NCBI GenBank assembly: GCA_001931905.2
Contig: MSJI02000306.1
Coordinates: forward strand, 62,001 to 126,000
DNA: 64,000 nt
Source of the DNA: Cladosporium sp. IMV 00045
Lineage: Eukaryota > Ascomycota > Dothideomycetes > Cladosporiales > Cladosporiaceae
Reading direction: 5' to 3'
Made by a program: the position numbers and the translations under genes. Within the stretch, counting starts at the first letter, position 1. Each line of letters opens with the position of its first letter. This document shows, in pieces, positions 1 through 11,372 of this stretch. The notes under the pieces were generated by a model. The model did no database searches. It had not been told where the DNA came from and worked only from the letters and a program-made list of their open reading frames with translations.

Positions 1-866
1 ATGTCCACCAACACCGCAGCCAACACCACCCCCTCACCACCGCAGCACTACCACCTCGACAAAACTCTCTTCAACGACCACCTCTACACCCGCATCCGCT
101 CCTTCTGGTTCGCCGACCTGCCCCCTAACTTCACCGGCGTCCCCAACCCCGCCGTCCTCCAGCGCTGGTGGGGTTTCAACACACCGCCAGCGCAAAAAGC
201 AGCTTTCGACAAATCCTGCGCAGACAACTTCCTCCCCGCCCTCCACGCCCTGGGACCGACGAACCTGGCCCTGCCGCCCTTCCAATCCCATGCGGATGAG
301 CGCGCGGTTGCGCCGCAACTCGCCACACCTCTTCTTCAAGAAGTCAAGGAAGCAAACTCCCTCTCCCCCCAACAAGGAGCCGAAACCCTGCTCAGCCTGC
401 TCCTCCTCCTCGACCAGCTACCGCGCAACATCTACCGCCACCCCTCAGAGCTCCACCTCGTCTACGCGCACTACGACCGGCTTGCCCTCGCTCTCCTGCG
501 AAGCAGCATGGCTCTCTCACCGACCCGGCCGCCCTGCCGGCGTTTCAGTCGCGGCCGGCAGTGCAGAGCTGGATTCTCATGCCGTTGCTGCATTCGGAGG
601 ATCTGGCCGCGCACGAGGCTTGGGACGAGGCGACGGGCATTGTGGAGAAGGCTGTGGAGGAGAAGGGGGATGAGGGGGCCAGGGAGTATGCGAGGGCTGG
701 GAGGGGGGCTTGGGAGGGGCATGTTAAGGCGATTAGGAGGTTTGGGAGGTATCCGCATCGGAATGAGGCGTTGGGGAGGAGGATGACGGGGGAGGAGGAG
801 AGGTGGTTGAGGGAGAGTGGGGAGACGTGGGGGGTTAGGCAGGGGGGTGGGAAGGATGAGTTGTGA
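1..866 (+). CDS. DUF924 family protein, frameshifted
   Basis: Frame 1 runs from the ATG at base 1 and carries the N-terminal half of a DUF924 domain (RSFWFADLPPNF, QRWWGFN, LLLLLDQLPRNIYR). From about base 500 the family resemblance moves to frame 3 (LTDPAALPAF, WILMPLLHSEDL, IRRFGRYPHRNEALGRR), which stops at 864-866. Joining the two gives a normal-length DUF924 protein of about 288 residues; reading frame 1 alone gives a Gly/Arg-rich junk tail ending at 786. The switch needs one base that is absent somewhere in 490-515, and there is no GT...AG pair there for an intron. The joined protein ends in KDEL, but no signal peptide is visible, so I treat that as chance. The function of DUF924 is not known to me. 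The window begins at the ATG, so its upstream region is not seen. Confidence 0.75.
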
Positions 867-1133
867 GGTTTGGGAGGGGTTGAGTGATGGAGTTGCTCTA
901 ATCTTGGAAGGAGAGGTTTGAACTAGGAATGCGCCGCCTTTGAAATTGCCATGGAATGTAAGATGGAAATAAGATAAAATAATGTGAAGTAAAATACAAC
1001 TACAATTCAAACCACCGCGACGAAAAGAACAGGAAATACGAAAAGAACCACCAAACAAGAAAAACCAACGACCAAAAACAAAACACGAAGACGAAGAAAA
1101 AGAAAAGAAAACAATCACCCACCCCTTAACACC

Positions 1134-4100
1134 CTAAACCAACCACTCCACCCCCCTCCTCTCAACAGGCACATACTTCAACTCCTCCAGCCCAAAATGC
1201 CTCGCAATCATCCTCCCCAGCGCCTCCACCCTCTCCCTCTCCGCGGCGTGCTGCTTCTCCCTCGCCGCCCTCTTCTTCTCCCGCTCCGCGATATAAGCCG
1301 GATTGGCTGCGAGCTCGCGCTCGCGCTGCGCCCAGGCTTGCGCTTTGGGGCCCTTGGGGCGGGTTGCGATGGCACTGGCGGTGGCGGTGGTAGTAGCGAG
1401 ATTGGACCTTTGGGATGCGTAGGCTGCGATCTTCGCTTTGAAAGCATCGTTTTGCTCACGCAGAGCAGCGATCTCAGTTCGAGAAACCGAGAGCCGCTCG
1501 TTGGAAGTGCTGGCTTCTTGCCTCAGTTGAGCGTTGCGCTGTTCGAGCTCACGGTTCCTCTGCTGGAGCAGCGAAGCGTCGAGTCGGCTTGCGCCTGCAC
1601 CTCGCTCAGCTGGGCGCGCAGGCGATCCATGCTATCGTGCGCGGCTTGGGCTGCGAGGTTGACGTGGCGATGCTGGATTCCAGCGAGGCGATGCGGCAGA
1701 GGAGCGCTTCTCTGTCCATTCGAGCGGTGGCTAGGTCGGTTTGTAGGGTTTGACTCTGGGAGTTGCTGGCATTGAGCTCAGACGCGAGGTCGGATTGCGA
1801 TCTGAGTTCGGAGCGGAGGAAAGAGATTTGTTCCTGCGCTTGCGTGCATTCAATGTTTAGAGATGTGCGGGTTGCTTCACTGACTTGCAGTTGCTGAGTG
1901 AGGTCAGCGATCTCGGTCTCCAATTCCTGGGCGTGCTCTTGCCACTCAGCCAGCTGGTTTTGCAGATCTTCGATTTCCTCTGCCGTTGTGTCAGGGAGGT
2001 CGGTGTTTTCGACGAACTGGTTGACGATGTCCTGAATCGAATCGCTCAAGTTTGCATGCTTCGGGTCTTGCTGTTGTGCTTGCAGTCTTCTGACCTCGGT
2101 CTCAAGCTCATGTATTTGCGTAACGAGATCCTGTGGCATTCGCACGCTTTCGAGCTCCTGTTTCAGGTTGGCGACTTCACGCAGGAGATCTGACACAGCA
2201 GTGTGAGGAGACAATCTGCGCGCTGCGTACATGACAGCGGAGATCGGGCGAGGGATCAGGCCTGCATTGATGGCTTCAGAGTCGGAAAGGGCGGCTGCGA
2301 GATGGTCTGGTCGGAAGGTGTAGCCAATCTTCTTGAGCTCGTCGATCAGTTGGTCCCATGACAGAGACTTTGCGTCGAGCACACTCTCTAGTTGGTTGGG
2401 TGTGAGAGGTTCTTCGAGAGAACCGGTCTCCCTGTGCTCATTGATCCAATCGACCATGTACGGGATCAACTGGGTGCGTTCTGTCGTAGACCAGCGAATG
2501 AGTTGCTCAAGACCTGGAAGAAGCGTTGCAGAAAGATCCGACTCTCCTGATCGTCTGGCCTGCTCTATTCTGAGCTGCTCTGCACTCTCCTCTGCCGACT
2601 TCTTATGCTGTTCCGCCATCCCATTCAGAGTCTCGAACCTGACTTGCAACTCCTGCAACTCCTTCCGTACACTCTTTTCCCTCTGCATCGCTTTCCGCCC
2701 CAACTCCACCTCCGGCATCAGAATCGCAAGCGCATCATCACGATCAAGGCAATACTTCTTGGCCGCAGTAAAGTCTCCGTAAAGCTGTTCGATCTTCCGC
2801 TCCTGTCTTTTGATCATATTGTCACGCCTTCCGACTCGCGCTTCGAGGTTCGTGATTGTATCCTCATGTTTGAAGACTTGTTGGCGGGTGTTATATGCCT
2901 CTTCCTTGAAATGGGTCCGTTGAGCGCGATAGTACAACATCTTGAGCTTCACGTATTCATGAGTTTTTTCTCTGTCTTGTGGGAGTTTGTACGCCCTCTG
3001 GACATCATCCTTGTCCCCTATGCTCACGGCGAGCTCTTTCAGCGCGAAACGCTGTTTGGTAAGGTGGTCCACCGCGTCTGAGGTGTCGGGGCTGTCTTCG
3101 CCTCGGTGGTTGAGGTCGCCTTTGACGTTTCCGTTGAATGGGTTGCGGTTCGTTCGCAGTTGCTTCTTCTGGGCTCGGCGGGATTGCCACCATAGAAAGA
3201 GGCCTTCGTCCGGCCATAGGCCCGTCAGTGCTTCCGGTCCAGCGAAGTTTGGAGATGTCTGTTCGGCTAGGATCTCTGGGATGAATCTTTCGGTCTCTTC
3301 AGTGGGCGATATGGGCTTTTGTTGCGATTGCTCTCCATTCTCGTTGGGGCCATCCGCAGAGTCGAGCGCTTCCCTTTCTGGGAGGGCTGCTGGCTCTGAG
3401 CCGAAACTTCCGATGTCCCCTCGGAACCATTCGATCCAGCACCCTCGGTGACGAATTGCTCATTCGTGTCTGACGACTCGTCCTCGTCGGCGGTCAAGAA
3501 TCCTTCCCCCTCGGACTCAGTGAGATCATCAGACGGCTTGCCCACGCCCTTGACGTCCTGAATGGCACCTACCACCCAAGAGTCATCATCCTCATCCTCC
3601 TCAGACCAATTGAAACTCGCAGCAGACGCCTGCGTTCTGTCGGAAATGGTGGGCTCGGCTCAGGAAGCACACCAATATCCTTCAGGTTCTCCAAATCGCT
3701 CGGTGATATTGGCGAGACTGGCGAGTTGGAAGAATCGGACGAAATTGGCGAGGTGGCGCTGCTCGCAATTCTGAGGGGACTCGCGCCTACCGGTTCCTTA
3801 TCCTCTGGGCGAGTGGACCCCTGGGATAGAGATCTTGCCATTCACGACGCCTGTTCTGTTTCAAAAGATACTCGCCTGTGTACTCATCCACACAATACCC
3901 CCGGACTCCAAGACTGCTGGAACTGGTCGGAAGTCTTCGTCAGGTGGGTTCCACTCTGCGGCATCATCTCCATCGTCTGCTTCTTGACCTGCTACTTCTT
4001 CTTCCTCGCCACCTTCGCCGTCGGCGTCGTCGCCCTCTTCGCTAGAAGAAGAGAATGCTGATGCTGGTTGCGAGTCCCCTGCAGCTTGAGCGTCAGGGAT

Positions 4101-4274
4101 TAGGATTTGCGGAACGTGTTCTCGCTCTGTTTGATCAGCTATATCCTCTGAAATGTCTAGGTCGACTTCCTCATGCTCTCCGACCATGCCATGTCCCAGC
4201 TCTGAGGCATTTTGATCGATCGCATTGGTACCTAGCCCGACGGGGTTTGCTGGGTCCTCCCTGTTGCTACTCAT
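1134..4274 (-). CDS. Large coiled-coil protein, broken by about seven frame changes
   Basis: The ATG is at 4274 (MSSNREDPANPV) and the last stop is at 1136-1134 (ending RRGVEWLV). No product recognised. The coding texture runs through all three frames: an acidic N-terminal part (about 4274-3900), a short conserved-looking block (YCVDEYTGEYLLKQNRR, about 3895-3830), Ser/Asp/Glu-rich segments (3830-3410), then a long coiled coil of about 480 residues (from about 3400 to 1670, with heptads such as ITNLEARVGRRDNMIKRQER) and a Lys/Glu-rich C-terminus. Each of the six or so joins needs one extra base. Three fall in runs of G on the coding strand (plus-strand C runs at 3898-3902, 3818-3821 and 3417-3420); the others lie near 3644-3655, 1655-1675 and 1575-1600. 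No splice sites fit. It is a real gene that is either mis-sequenced or decaying. Confidence 0.6.
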
Positions 4275-4915
4275 TGTAAGATGCTTTATCCGAAAGGCAA
4301 TTGAAATCCTGTAATGAATGTAATGAGGACCTGCCTCTCGCGTCGATGATTCGATTAATTTGCGGTTGGGTATGCGAATAAGCAAACAAGCATAGCAATG
4401 TGTGTATCAAGCGTCGAGTCCTGAAAAATATCGCCGCTATGCCGGCGTGTTTGCTATCAACATGCCATGTCATTCTGCGGTCAAATGAATCCATCCTTTG
4501 TTCGTGTTATGAGCTCTCGAGCCAGACAAATAGACCTAAAAGAAGCTGTTCAATTTCCTTGAGCTCGAGGACTTGATGACAAAGACTGATAATTTCAGAC
4601 AAAGGATACCAAGGGCGAAAGCGATATGAGCTCATCTCCGGTTAACAGGACTACTTGGTTTCGATGTAATATAGAGTCGGTGGCGAGAGCACTTGAATGA
4701 ATGATGCGTTCGGCGCTGCAGCACCATAGCTTGGTCGAGGTCGTTGTCCATTCGTTGTGCGATGGTCGAGGAATAGTCTAGTGGCGAACATTTATCACAT
4801 CGTGTATTCGCTCTTTAGTCCTTTGTTCGCCTGTACTCCAACGAACCCAGACGGGCGGTATTCAGGAGCATTGGAACTTCTCGATAGTTGCAATGGACTT
4901 CATTGCACAGGTAGT
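4275..4915. other. Intergenic, no gene seen
   Basis: This 641-base stretch lies upstream of the coiled-coil gene and downstream of the SDR gene. No open frame with coding texture and no repeat was found. Confidence 0.5.
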
Positions 4916-6252
4916 TTATCCAGCCTTCTTACTCCTACGGCTTCCCTCCTTCTTCGTCTCCTTCTTGCCAACCTTCTCCTTATACTGCTTTAGCTCTTCC
5001 TCAGCTTTTGCCTCCTCTTTCGCATCCGCTTGCTCCTTCTTCACTTTAGACCTCTCAATCGCACCACGCTTTTCCGCCTCTTGGACCATTTGTTCGCTGT
5101 ATTCCCAGAGCATCTTCTGCTTTGACTCATCAAGCACATCCATCCTGATAAACTCCCGCTCTTTGCATTCCTTGACGGGTACGCCACCTTCACCCCGGCT
5201 AAACTTTGCTTCCATGGCCGCATAGAGGAAGGATTGGGCGCCCATGTCGGGGCTCTTCAGGACAAGCCACCAAATGGGGTAGGTAAGCAGATAGACAAAA
5301 AGGCCAAAAAGCGATCCTCCAGTAAGCCAGCGTCGCATACCTGGTGTGCGGCAATAGCCAGGATCGACAGCGATGACCTTGACACTTGGTGGGAAACCAT
5401 CAGGGCGCTTGTACGCTGTCAAGTGCTTCTGGAAAGCGATCGCGAATGTCGTCATGGCAAGTTTGGAAGTAGCAAATGCGTTGGCGGGCGAGAACTTCGT
5501 TGGGGCAACTGCATCGGCTGCCGTTGCCTTCTTTGCCATTCCACTAGCAGTCTTCTGAGCCTGTTGTGTCACTTGCAACAAGTCTCCGCCCATGTAGCTG
5601 CTGCAATTGCCAATCAAGATTCGGACGTCGCGATCAGGTGGTTGGGCTCGAAGCGCGGGTGATAGGATGCTCAGGAAGTGGAAGTTGGCGAGGTAGTTGA
5701 CCTGCCAATTCAGCTCAACACCTTCGCTGGTGCTCTGCAAACCCTTGCTGGACGGTGTGATAGTGTTGGCGCAGAGGATGACCATGTCGAGCCTTCGTGG
5801 GGGAGCGTTGTCGATCCACTTCGTAGCGAACGTTCGGATGCTGTGTAGAGATTCTAGGTCCATCTGTTCAGCCGTGATGAGGTGATTGTTCGTGTCTCGT
5901 CGCATGTCGTCAATGAAGTCCACCAAGAAAGGATCCGTAAGTGCATGCTGTGTGAGCAGAACAATCTGAGCTCCTTTGGTAGCCAGATCTCTAACAAGAG
6001 CCTCGCCTACACCACTTGTGCCTCCCTAGGATGTCTTAGCTTATAGACCAGATCGGTCAGAGATAGATAACGTACTGTAACCATTATCACTTTGCCATGC
6101 ATATTGCGCTCGCTCTTGTTGCTCACTCCCGAGAAGAAGAACTTCACTGCCCAAAGCAATACCAACCAAGGCACTGCCTTCAGAATTGGCCATAAGTATG
6201 GCACGGTGCCGATGCCCTCATTGAAGGCCGAGCGAATGATGTATATGGCCAT
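4916..6252 (-). CDS. Membrane-anchored short-chain dehydrogenase/reductase
   Basis: Two exons, 6252-6076 and 6025-4916, joined over a 50-bp intron (GTACGT...CTAG). The join creates the Rossmann motif GKVIMVTGGTSGVGEAL, so the intron is well supported. About 428 residues. A hydrophobic N-terminal helix (AVPWLVLLWAVKFFF) precedes the domain; NCSSYMGG and the later SPANAFATSKLAM supply the SDR catalytic Ser and a lysine, but the usual YxxxK tyrosine is replaced by Phe (FATSK). A second hydrophobic stretch follows near residue 300. The C-terminal ~45 residues are a Lys/Glu-rich helix ending SRRSKKAG. Family knowledge suggests an NAD(P)H oxidoreductase of lipid or retinol type on a membrane; the substrate is unknown. 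The start is uncertain because coding-like sequence (LNFLDTFITGISVALWPP) continues upstream to about 6315 without an ATG, so a further 5' exon is possible. It diverges from the G-patch gene at 6500. Confidence 0.8.
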
Positions 6253-6499
6253 GATGCTCCTTGGTGGCCACAAGGCAACTGATATGCCAGTGATGAAGGT
6301 GTCCAGAAAGTTGAGACGTATTTCGAGAGTTATCACATGTTCGACATTCAATCCCCGAAGTGAAACTTGGGCGGCCCTGACTCGCAAGCGCGGGGTGTGA
6401 CGTGCCCACAAATGCCGTTCTTGCTTGGTGGTTGTACTCTCCTATCAAAGACAACTCATTCTACCGACCTCATCCTTCAGAGCCATCCTTATACAAAAC

Positions 6500-7303
6500 A
6501 TGGCAGATGCTGACGATGATGAGTACGAAATACCGCTTCGCGATCAAAGATACTTTGGCGCAGGCATCAAGAGGAAGCGCGTACACTTCGTGGCCGCCAG
6601 CGAACAACCGAAGCAAAGTATCAGCCTGCCTACGACTCCAAAACCCTCATCATCTGCTGCAGACAGATACCTGTCCATAGTGCTCGGACAGTCCAACACT
6701 GCCGAGCGAGCGTCTTCAGCGCCCGCACCGGAGCCAGTAGTGGACAAAGCACCAAACAAAGAGAAAGAGCTGGGCGCACAAGAGGATTTGCACTCACCAG
6801 AAAGAACGGCTCACGACAATAACGCTGAGTTGTATTGTGATTTGTGCCAACGTAATATCGCGCCTGGCACTACAAGAGCAGCTCACGAGGGGAGCATAGC
6901 CCACCAAATATCGCTTGAACACTCACATCCACCTTCGCACGTTGATCGTACACGCAAGGGTCTCGCTGTTTTGCAAGGTCATGGCTGGGACCCGGATAGC
7001 AGGCGAGGCTTAGGCGCAAAAGGCGAAGGCATGTTGCAGCCCATCAAAGCTGTTGAGAATCCACAAAAGGCTGGTGTAGGAGCGAAGCTTAGGCCGGAGA
7101 TCATGAAAGAAAAGCCAGTCAAGCTTGATGCTGGCAAGGTGAGACTTATGGAACAGGATGGCAAGAAGAAGGCACAGAGGTTAAGGGAGTCTTTCTATAT
7201 GAGCGATGAGGTACAGAAGCACCTGGGGGATATAGGAGACGGCGCGGTGAAGAACGCTGGGCTGGACATGGAGGCGTTCAAGCAGTCGAAACGAAGGCGA
7301 TAG
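6500..7303 (+). CDS. G-patch domain protein with a C2H2-like finger
   Basis: A single exon of 267 residues beginning MADADDDEYEIP. A CDLCQRNIAPG...H...H motif at about 111-145 resembles a small C2H2-type finger. It is followed directly by a G-patch (about 153-200: KGLAVLQGHGWDPDSRRGLG, then AGVGAK). The tail is Lys/Arg-rich and ends KQSKRRR, a likely nuclear signal. G-patch proteins bind RNA or activate DEAH helicases such as Prp43. The finger plus G-patch order is like the human GPANK1 C-terminus and its small fungal relatives, but I do not assign an exact orthologue. The ATG lies about 250 bp from the divergent SDR gene, so the two probably share a promoter region. Confidence 0.85.
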   Translation: MADADDDEYEIPLRDQRYFGAGIKRKRVHFVAASEQPKQSISLPTTPKPSSSAADRYLSIVLGQSNTAERASSAPAPEPVVDKAPNKEKELGAQEDLHSPERTAHDNNAELYCDLCQRNIAPGTTRAAHEGSIAHQISLEHSHPPSHVDRTRKGLAVLQGHGWDPDSRRGLGAKGEGMLQPIKAVENPQKAGVGAKLRPEIMKEKPVKLDAGKVRLMEQDGKKKAQRLRESFYMSDEVQKHLGDIGDGAVKNAGLDMEAFKQSKRRR

Positions 7304-7882
7304 CACGTCGAATGACTGAAACACAGGATGCTCTTGCGGCACTAAAACAGTACAGAGAAAATCACCCAAGCCGTCTACCTTGTCCATTTGATGCACATTC
7401 TTGTCAATTTCTGAACGCCAGTTGGATTGACATACGATATTGTGCAGAGCATTTATGGATTTGAAGTCTCCTTCTAACTTTTCTTTAATCGTCCTCGTCG
7501 TTCTCATGTTTGTCTTGGTGTCATTCTTCATTATCGCAATGCCGTATGTTCCCAGATCGAGCTATCATTCTTGGCGATGGGATTCTCTTTGTTTCTGAAT
7601 TGCCCCAGCTTTCATCAGACCACCGAGGAGATGATGTCAGGCACATACCTCTCAGAGTCCTTGCCAACTCTCTTTCTCGCCCTCCTACAACGTCTAGAAA
7701 TATCAAAACGTGTCTTTTTGCAGCAGCGTTCTATCTCGAACTCTTTCATATCCTCTGGGCCCTTCTTACAAGATTGCGTTCGCTAGAGGATCTGGACCCT
7801 TTGTCAATCAAGACGACCAAGGAGAACAGCCTGCCGCACATTCATGAGCTTGCATCGAAGTCAGAAACCATAAACAGCGCCA
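7304..7882. other. Intergenic, no gene seen
   Basis: This 579-base spacer between the G-patch gene and the TMEM19-like gene holds only short open frames without coding texture. It presumably contains the G-patch 3' end and the next promoter. Confidence 0.45.
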
Positions 7883-8869
7883 ATGAACAGCTATATCGAT
7901 ATGGAAGCAGCAAAGGACCTGCCGAAACTGCCAATCATAGACCTTCGCGCATTTGCTCGCGACCATGCAGGCCAAATCACCGCGACCATCGGCCTTGTCA
8001 CCTTTGCTCTGGCTAAAAACAAGCTCACCCCTGGTGGCATTGTCACAGCTATAGTGGTTGCAACAATTCATATGCTGGATCCTTACCCCGTCTTCTTCTG
8101 GCTTCTGGTACCCTTTTTCCTGTTAGGCGTACTGGTCACCAAAATTGGCCACGCTGAGAAAGCCCGACTCACCAAATCCTCAGACGGCAACAATGGAGGA
8201 GAAGGGCCCAGGAACTGGATGCAAGTGGTCGCCAATGGTGGAGTCGCCTCGATACTCATTCTCTTGCACACTTACCTGCATATGAGCACTCCCTACATGT
8301 CTCTGCGAACAGGGTTCTGGCCTGGATGGCATGCACCAACTCTGGCAGGCGTCTTGCCCATCGGAATTATGGCTCACTACGCAGCTGTGGCGGCTGATAC
8401 CTTTGGCAGCGAGCTGGGGATTCTGGCAAAGTCCATGCCCGTTCTTGTGACCGCACCTTGGAAGAATGTGCCTCGTGGTACCAACGGCGGCGTTACCAGA
8501 GAGGGCTTGGGATGCGGCCTGCTTGCGAGCTTCCTGATCACTGTCATTGCGTACTTGGGCGTCTACACCATGCGGCCATACAGAGGGCTTGACACTAATG
8601 TCGCCATTCTGGTATGCGTGATGGGCGTTTTCGGCAGCTTGTTGGACTCGTTCCTCGGTGCGACTGTTCAAGCCACAGTGACGGACAGAGGAAGTGGAAA
8701 AGTCGTCGAAGGCCCTGGAGGTCAAAGAGTGAAGGTGCTTGAAGGTGGAAGTCGAGTTCAACTAGGCAGAGACATCCTGACAAACAACGGTGTCAACCTC
8801 GCCATGGCATTGCTCACGAGTCTGGCTGCCATGGGAACTGCTTGGGTGTTCCGCTTGTCGGTGTATTAG
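7883..8869 (+). CDS. TMEM19/DUF92-family integral membrane protein
   Basis: An intronless frame of 328 residues; a second in-frame ATG at 7901 is an equally possible start. There are about six or seven hydrophobic segments (for example ATIGLVTFALAKNKLTPGG, YPVFFWLLVPFFLLGVLVTKIG, GLLASFLITVIAYLGVY). The DUF92 signature is clear: HYAAVAADTFGSELGILAK, TAPWKNVPRGTNGGVTREG and VFGSLLDSFLGATVQ. Plant VTE6/phytyl-phosphate kinase and human TMEM19 belong to the same family, so a role in prenyl-lipid phosphate metabolism is conceivable, but that is inference. Length is typical of the family. Confidence 0.9.
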   Translation: MNSYIDMEAAKDLPKLPIIDLRAFARDHAGQITATIGLVTFALAKNKLTPGGIVTAIVVATIHMLDPYPVFFWLLVPFFLLGVLVTKIGHAEKARLTKSSDGNNGGEGPRNWMQVVANGGVASILILLHTYLHMSTPYMSLRTGFWPGWHAPTLAGVLPIGIMAHYAAVAADTFGSELGILAKSMPVLVTAPWKNVPRGTNGGVTREGLGCGLLASFLITVIAYLGVYTMRPYRGLDTNVAILVCVMGVFGSLLDSFLGATVQATVTDRGSGKVVEGPGGQRVKVLEGGSRVQLGRDILTNNGVNLAMALLTSLAAMGTAWVFRLSVY

Positions 8870-9510
8870 AAGGCAAATTTGTGTTTGGCTTCGGTTACAT
8901 CAAGCATTATTTGCCGATACCAGCAAGTGCCAGATCATCCATCTAGGTAGGCCGAGCCGCATCTTGATGCAGCTTGAGCACTGCTATGCAATCACACACG
9001 TCAATGCCAAGTAGCTTTTTTCGCACTCTCTATTAACCGCTTGACCGTATGCCCCAGTATCTCCGCAACTTACACCAAGATACCGCCATATAACACTCCC
9101 AATGACGACTCCCAAGGCGCACTCCATCTTGGCTTCTCCATACCCTCCGCACGCGGGGATAACTCTAACAGCCTCGGTTTTGCTTGACTTGAGTATCGAT
9201 CGGCACTGTAGGACCCAGTGCGTGGGGAACTCGAGCTCCTCCACTGGTATCGCACATACGTCTGCGGCGACAATTGACTTCTGCTGTCCCTGCCCACTCG
9301 CCAACCCTATGCACGACTGCTCATCATGCACATGGCTTGTCGCGACATTGTCGGGAGCCAGCGGCGATCGGCGCTGCATGGCAGTGCACGCCTGGTTCTT
9401 AGTCGAAGGTAGAAAGGGAGACTCTGTCCTCTTTTCGCATCATTCCCTATTGTCCAGGTTGACATTCTTCTCAAACCAATCCGAGGAGAAGCAGATACAG
9501 AGCAGCCACG
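8870..9510. other. Intergenic, upstream of MFS gene
   Basis: 641 bases with no supported gene. The short frames here lack homology and do not fit splice sites. Confidence 0.45.
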
Positions 9511-11372
9511 ATGTCGACCGCAAGCCCAATAGATGAGAAGCTCGACAAGTCAGCAGAACATGTGGACGACGTCGAATATCAAAAAGAGAACCAGTCGTCC
9601 GATGGAGAACATGTCAGTCCCATTGACACTTCAAGTTGATTATACATCACGTTGACAAGCAACAGGAACCAGCCTTCGATCCGAAAGAAACGAAACGCAT
9701 TCTTCGCAAGATCGACATTCGCCTGATTCCCGTGCTCGCATGCCTCTACCTGCTTGCCTTCCTGGACAGTGAGTAGTCTTGTTGAGGCCGACGTCGTCTT
9801 TTGTTTCGTTACTGACATGGGTAAAGGAAGCAACATTGCCAACGCACGCGTTGCAGGAATGAACGAAGAGCTTGGACTAACGTATGTCATTCTCTTCAAC
9901 AAACGAGACGATCAGACAGGCTAACAATCTCCAAGCGGCGCCCAGTACAACATGGCTCTGACAGTGTAAGGAACTGAAGTCCATGCCCGCCGCTGTATCT
10001 CACGAGCTGACGCCACTTCTCGCAAGATTCTTCTTCCCATACGCCATTTTCGAAGTTCCATCGAACATTGTGCTCAAGCTTATGCGTCCGAGCATCTGGA
10101 TTTCCATCTTGATGGTCCTCTGGGGCATTGTGAGTCGTGCAGAGTGATTGATCTGTACCAAAACTCGACTGACAGAAGAGTAGGTCATGACGCTGCAGGG
10201 AATTGTTGAGACGTGTACGTGCATTCCTGCTTTGAGAAACACATCTCAACCACCAACTGACAGCGACGGATATAGACGAACACCTCATCGTCACGAGAGT
10301 ACTCCTCGGCCTCTTCGAATCAGGCTTCTTCCCAGCCGCCACCTTCCTGATCACTTGCTGGTACTGCCGCTTCGAAGTCCAAACGCGCATGGCAGTCTTC
10401 TTCAGCGCCGCCTCGCTTGCATCCGCTTTCTCCGGGCTGCTTGCCGCGGCTATTGTCAATATGGACGGCATCGCAGGTCTCTCTGGCTGGAGGTGGATCT
10501 TCATCTTGGAAGGAATTCTGACCGTCGTCGTGGGCGCTGCTTTGTACTGGATCTTACCGGACTCACCGCAATCGGCAACCTGGTTGAAGCCTTGGGAACA
10601 GCAGTACATCATCCGGCGTCTCGCCGCCGATTCAGGCACCAAAGGCGGCCGAGTGCAGACTTCCGAAGCCTTCCAGTGGCGCTTCATCCGCAGCGCTCTC
10701 ACTGATTGGAGGATCTGGCTCGCAGTCATCATTTACTGGGGTAACTCTATTCCTTTGTATGGCTTCACTTACGCCGCCCCAAACATCATTTTAGGCCTCG
10801 GGTACACCAGTATCGAAGCACAACTCCTAACGGTACCTGTATACTTCGTCGGCGCCTGCTCGACCGTTCTCTTCGCCTGGCTGTCGGACCGACACCAGAC
10901 CAGATGGCCCTTCATCATAATCCCATTCAGCATCGCCTCATGCGCTTTCGTCGCTCTCCTAGCAATCCCGCACCCTCGCCTCCCAGGCCTGACTTACGCC
11001 TTCCTCTTCGCCATCCCCGCAGGCGTCTACCCGCCCATCATCGGCATCCTCAGTTGGATCGGCAACAACCTTGCGCCGACGTGGAAGCGCTCCGTCGGCA
11101 TGGCGCTGCTGATCTCGATCGGAAACCTGGGCGGCGCGATTGGCTCGAATATCTTCTTGGAAGAGGAGAAACCGCATTATTGGCTGGGTTATGGCTTTTC
11201 GTTGGGGATTTTGGCGGCGGGGATTACGGCCACTTTTGTTATTCGGATTTCCTATGGGTCCGTCAATAAGAGGAGGGATAAGATCAGTGAGGCGCAGGCA
11301 AGGGAGCAGTATAGTGAGGAGGAACTGCTGGCCATGGGTGATAAGTCGCCGTTGTATCGTTACGTGGTATAG
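9511..11372 (+). CDS. MFS permease, Dal5/ACS (anion:cation symporter) type
   Basis: Seven exons: 9511-9612, 9666-9768, 9827-9881, 9936-9965, 10027-10129, 10184-10214 and 10276-11372. All six introns are GT-AG and 53-61 bp. The sum is exactly 507 codons (506 residues). After a polar, acidic N-terminus comes the first membrane helix (IDIRLIPVLACLYLLAFLDRSNIANAR), the classic opening of allantoate/nicotinate/biotin-type permeases. Further helices include YAIFEVPSNIVLKLMRPS and the motif TRVLLGLFESGFFPA; the second half holds GYTSIEAQLLTVPVYFVG and WLSDRHQTRW. Family knowledge gives proton-coupled uptake of small organic anions or vitamins at the plasma membrane; the substrate cannot be read from sequence. 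Only the last exon is a long open frame. Confidence 0.9.

Noticed and set aside
852..866. KDEL ER-retention signal on the DUF924 protein
   Set aside because: No N-terminal signal peptide or membrane segment is present, so the C-terminal KDEL is probably coincidence.
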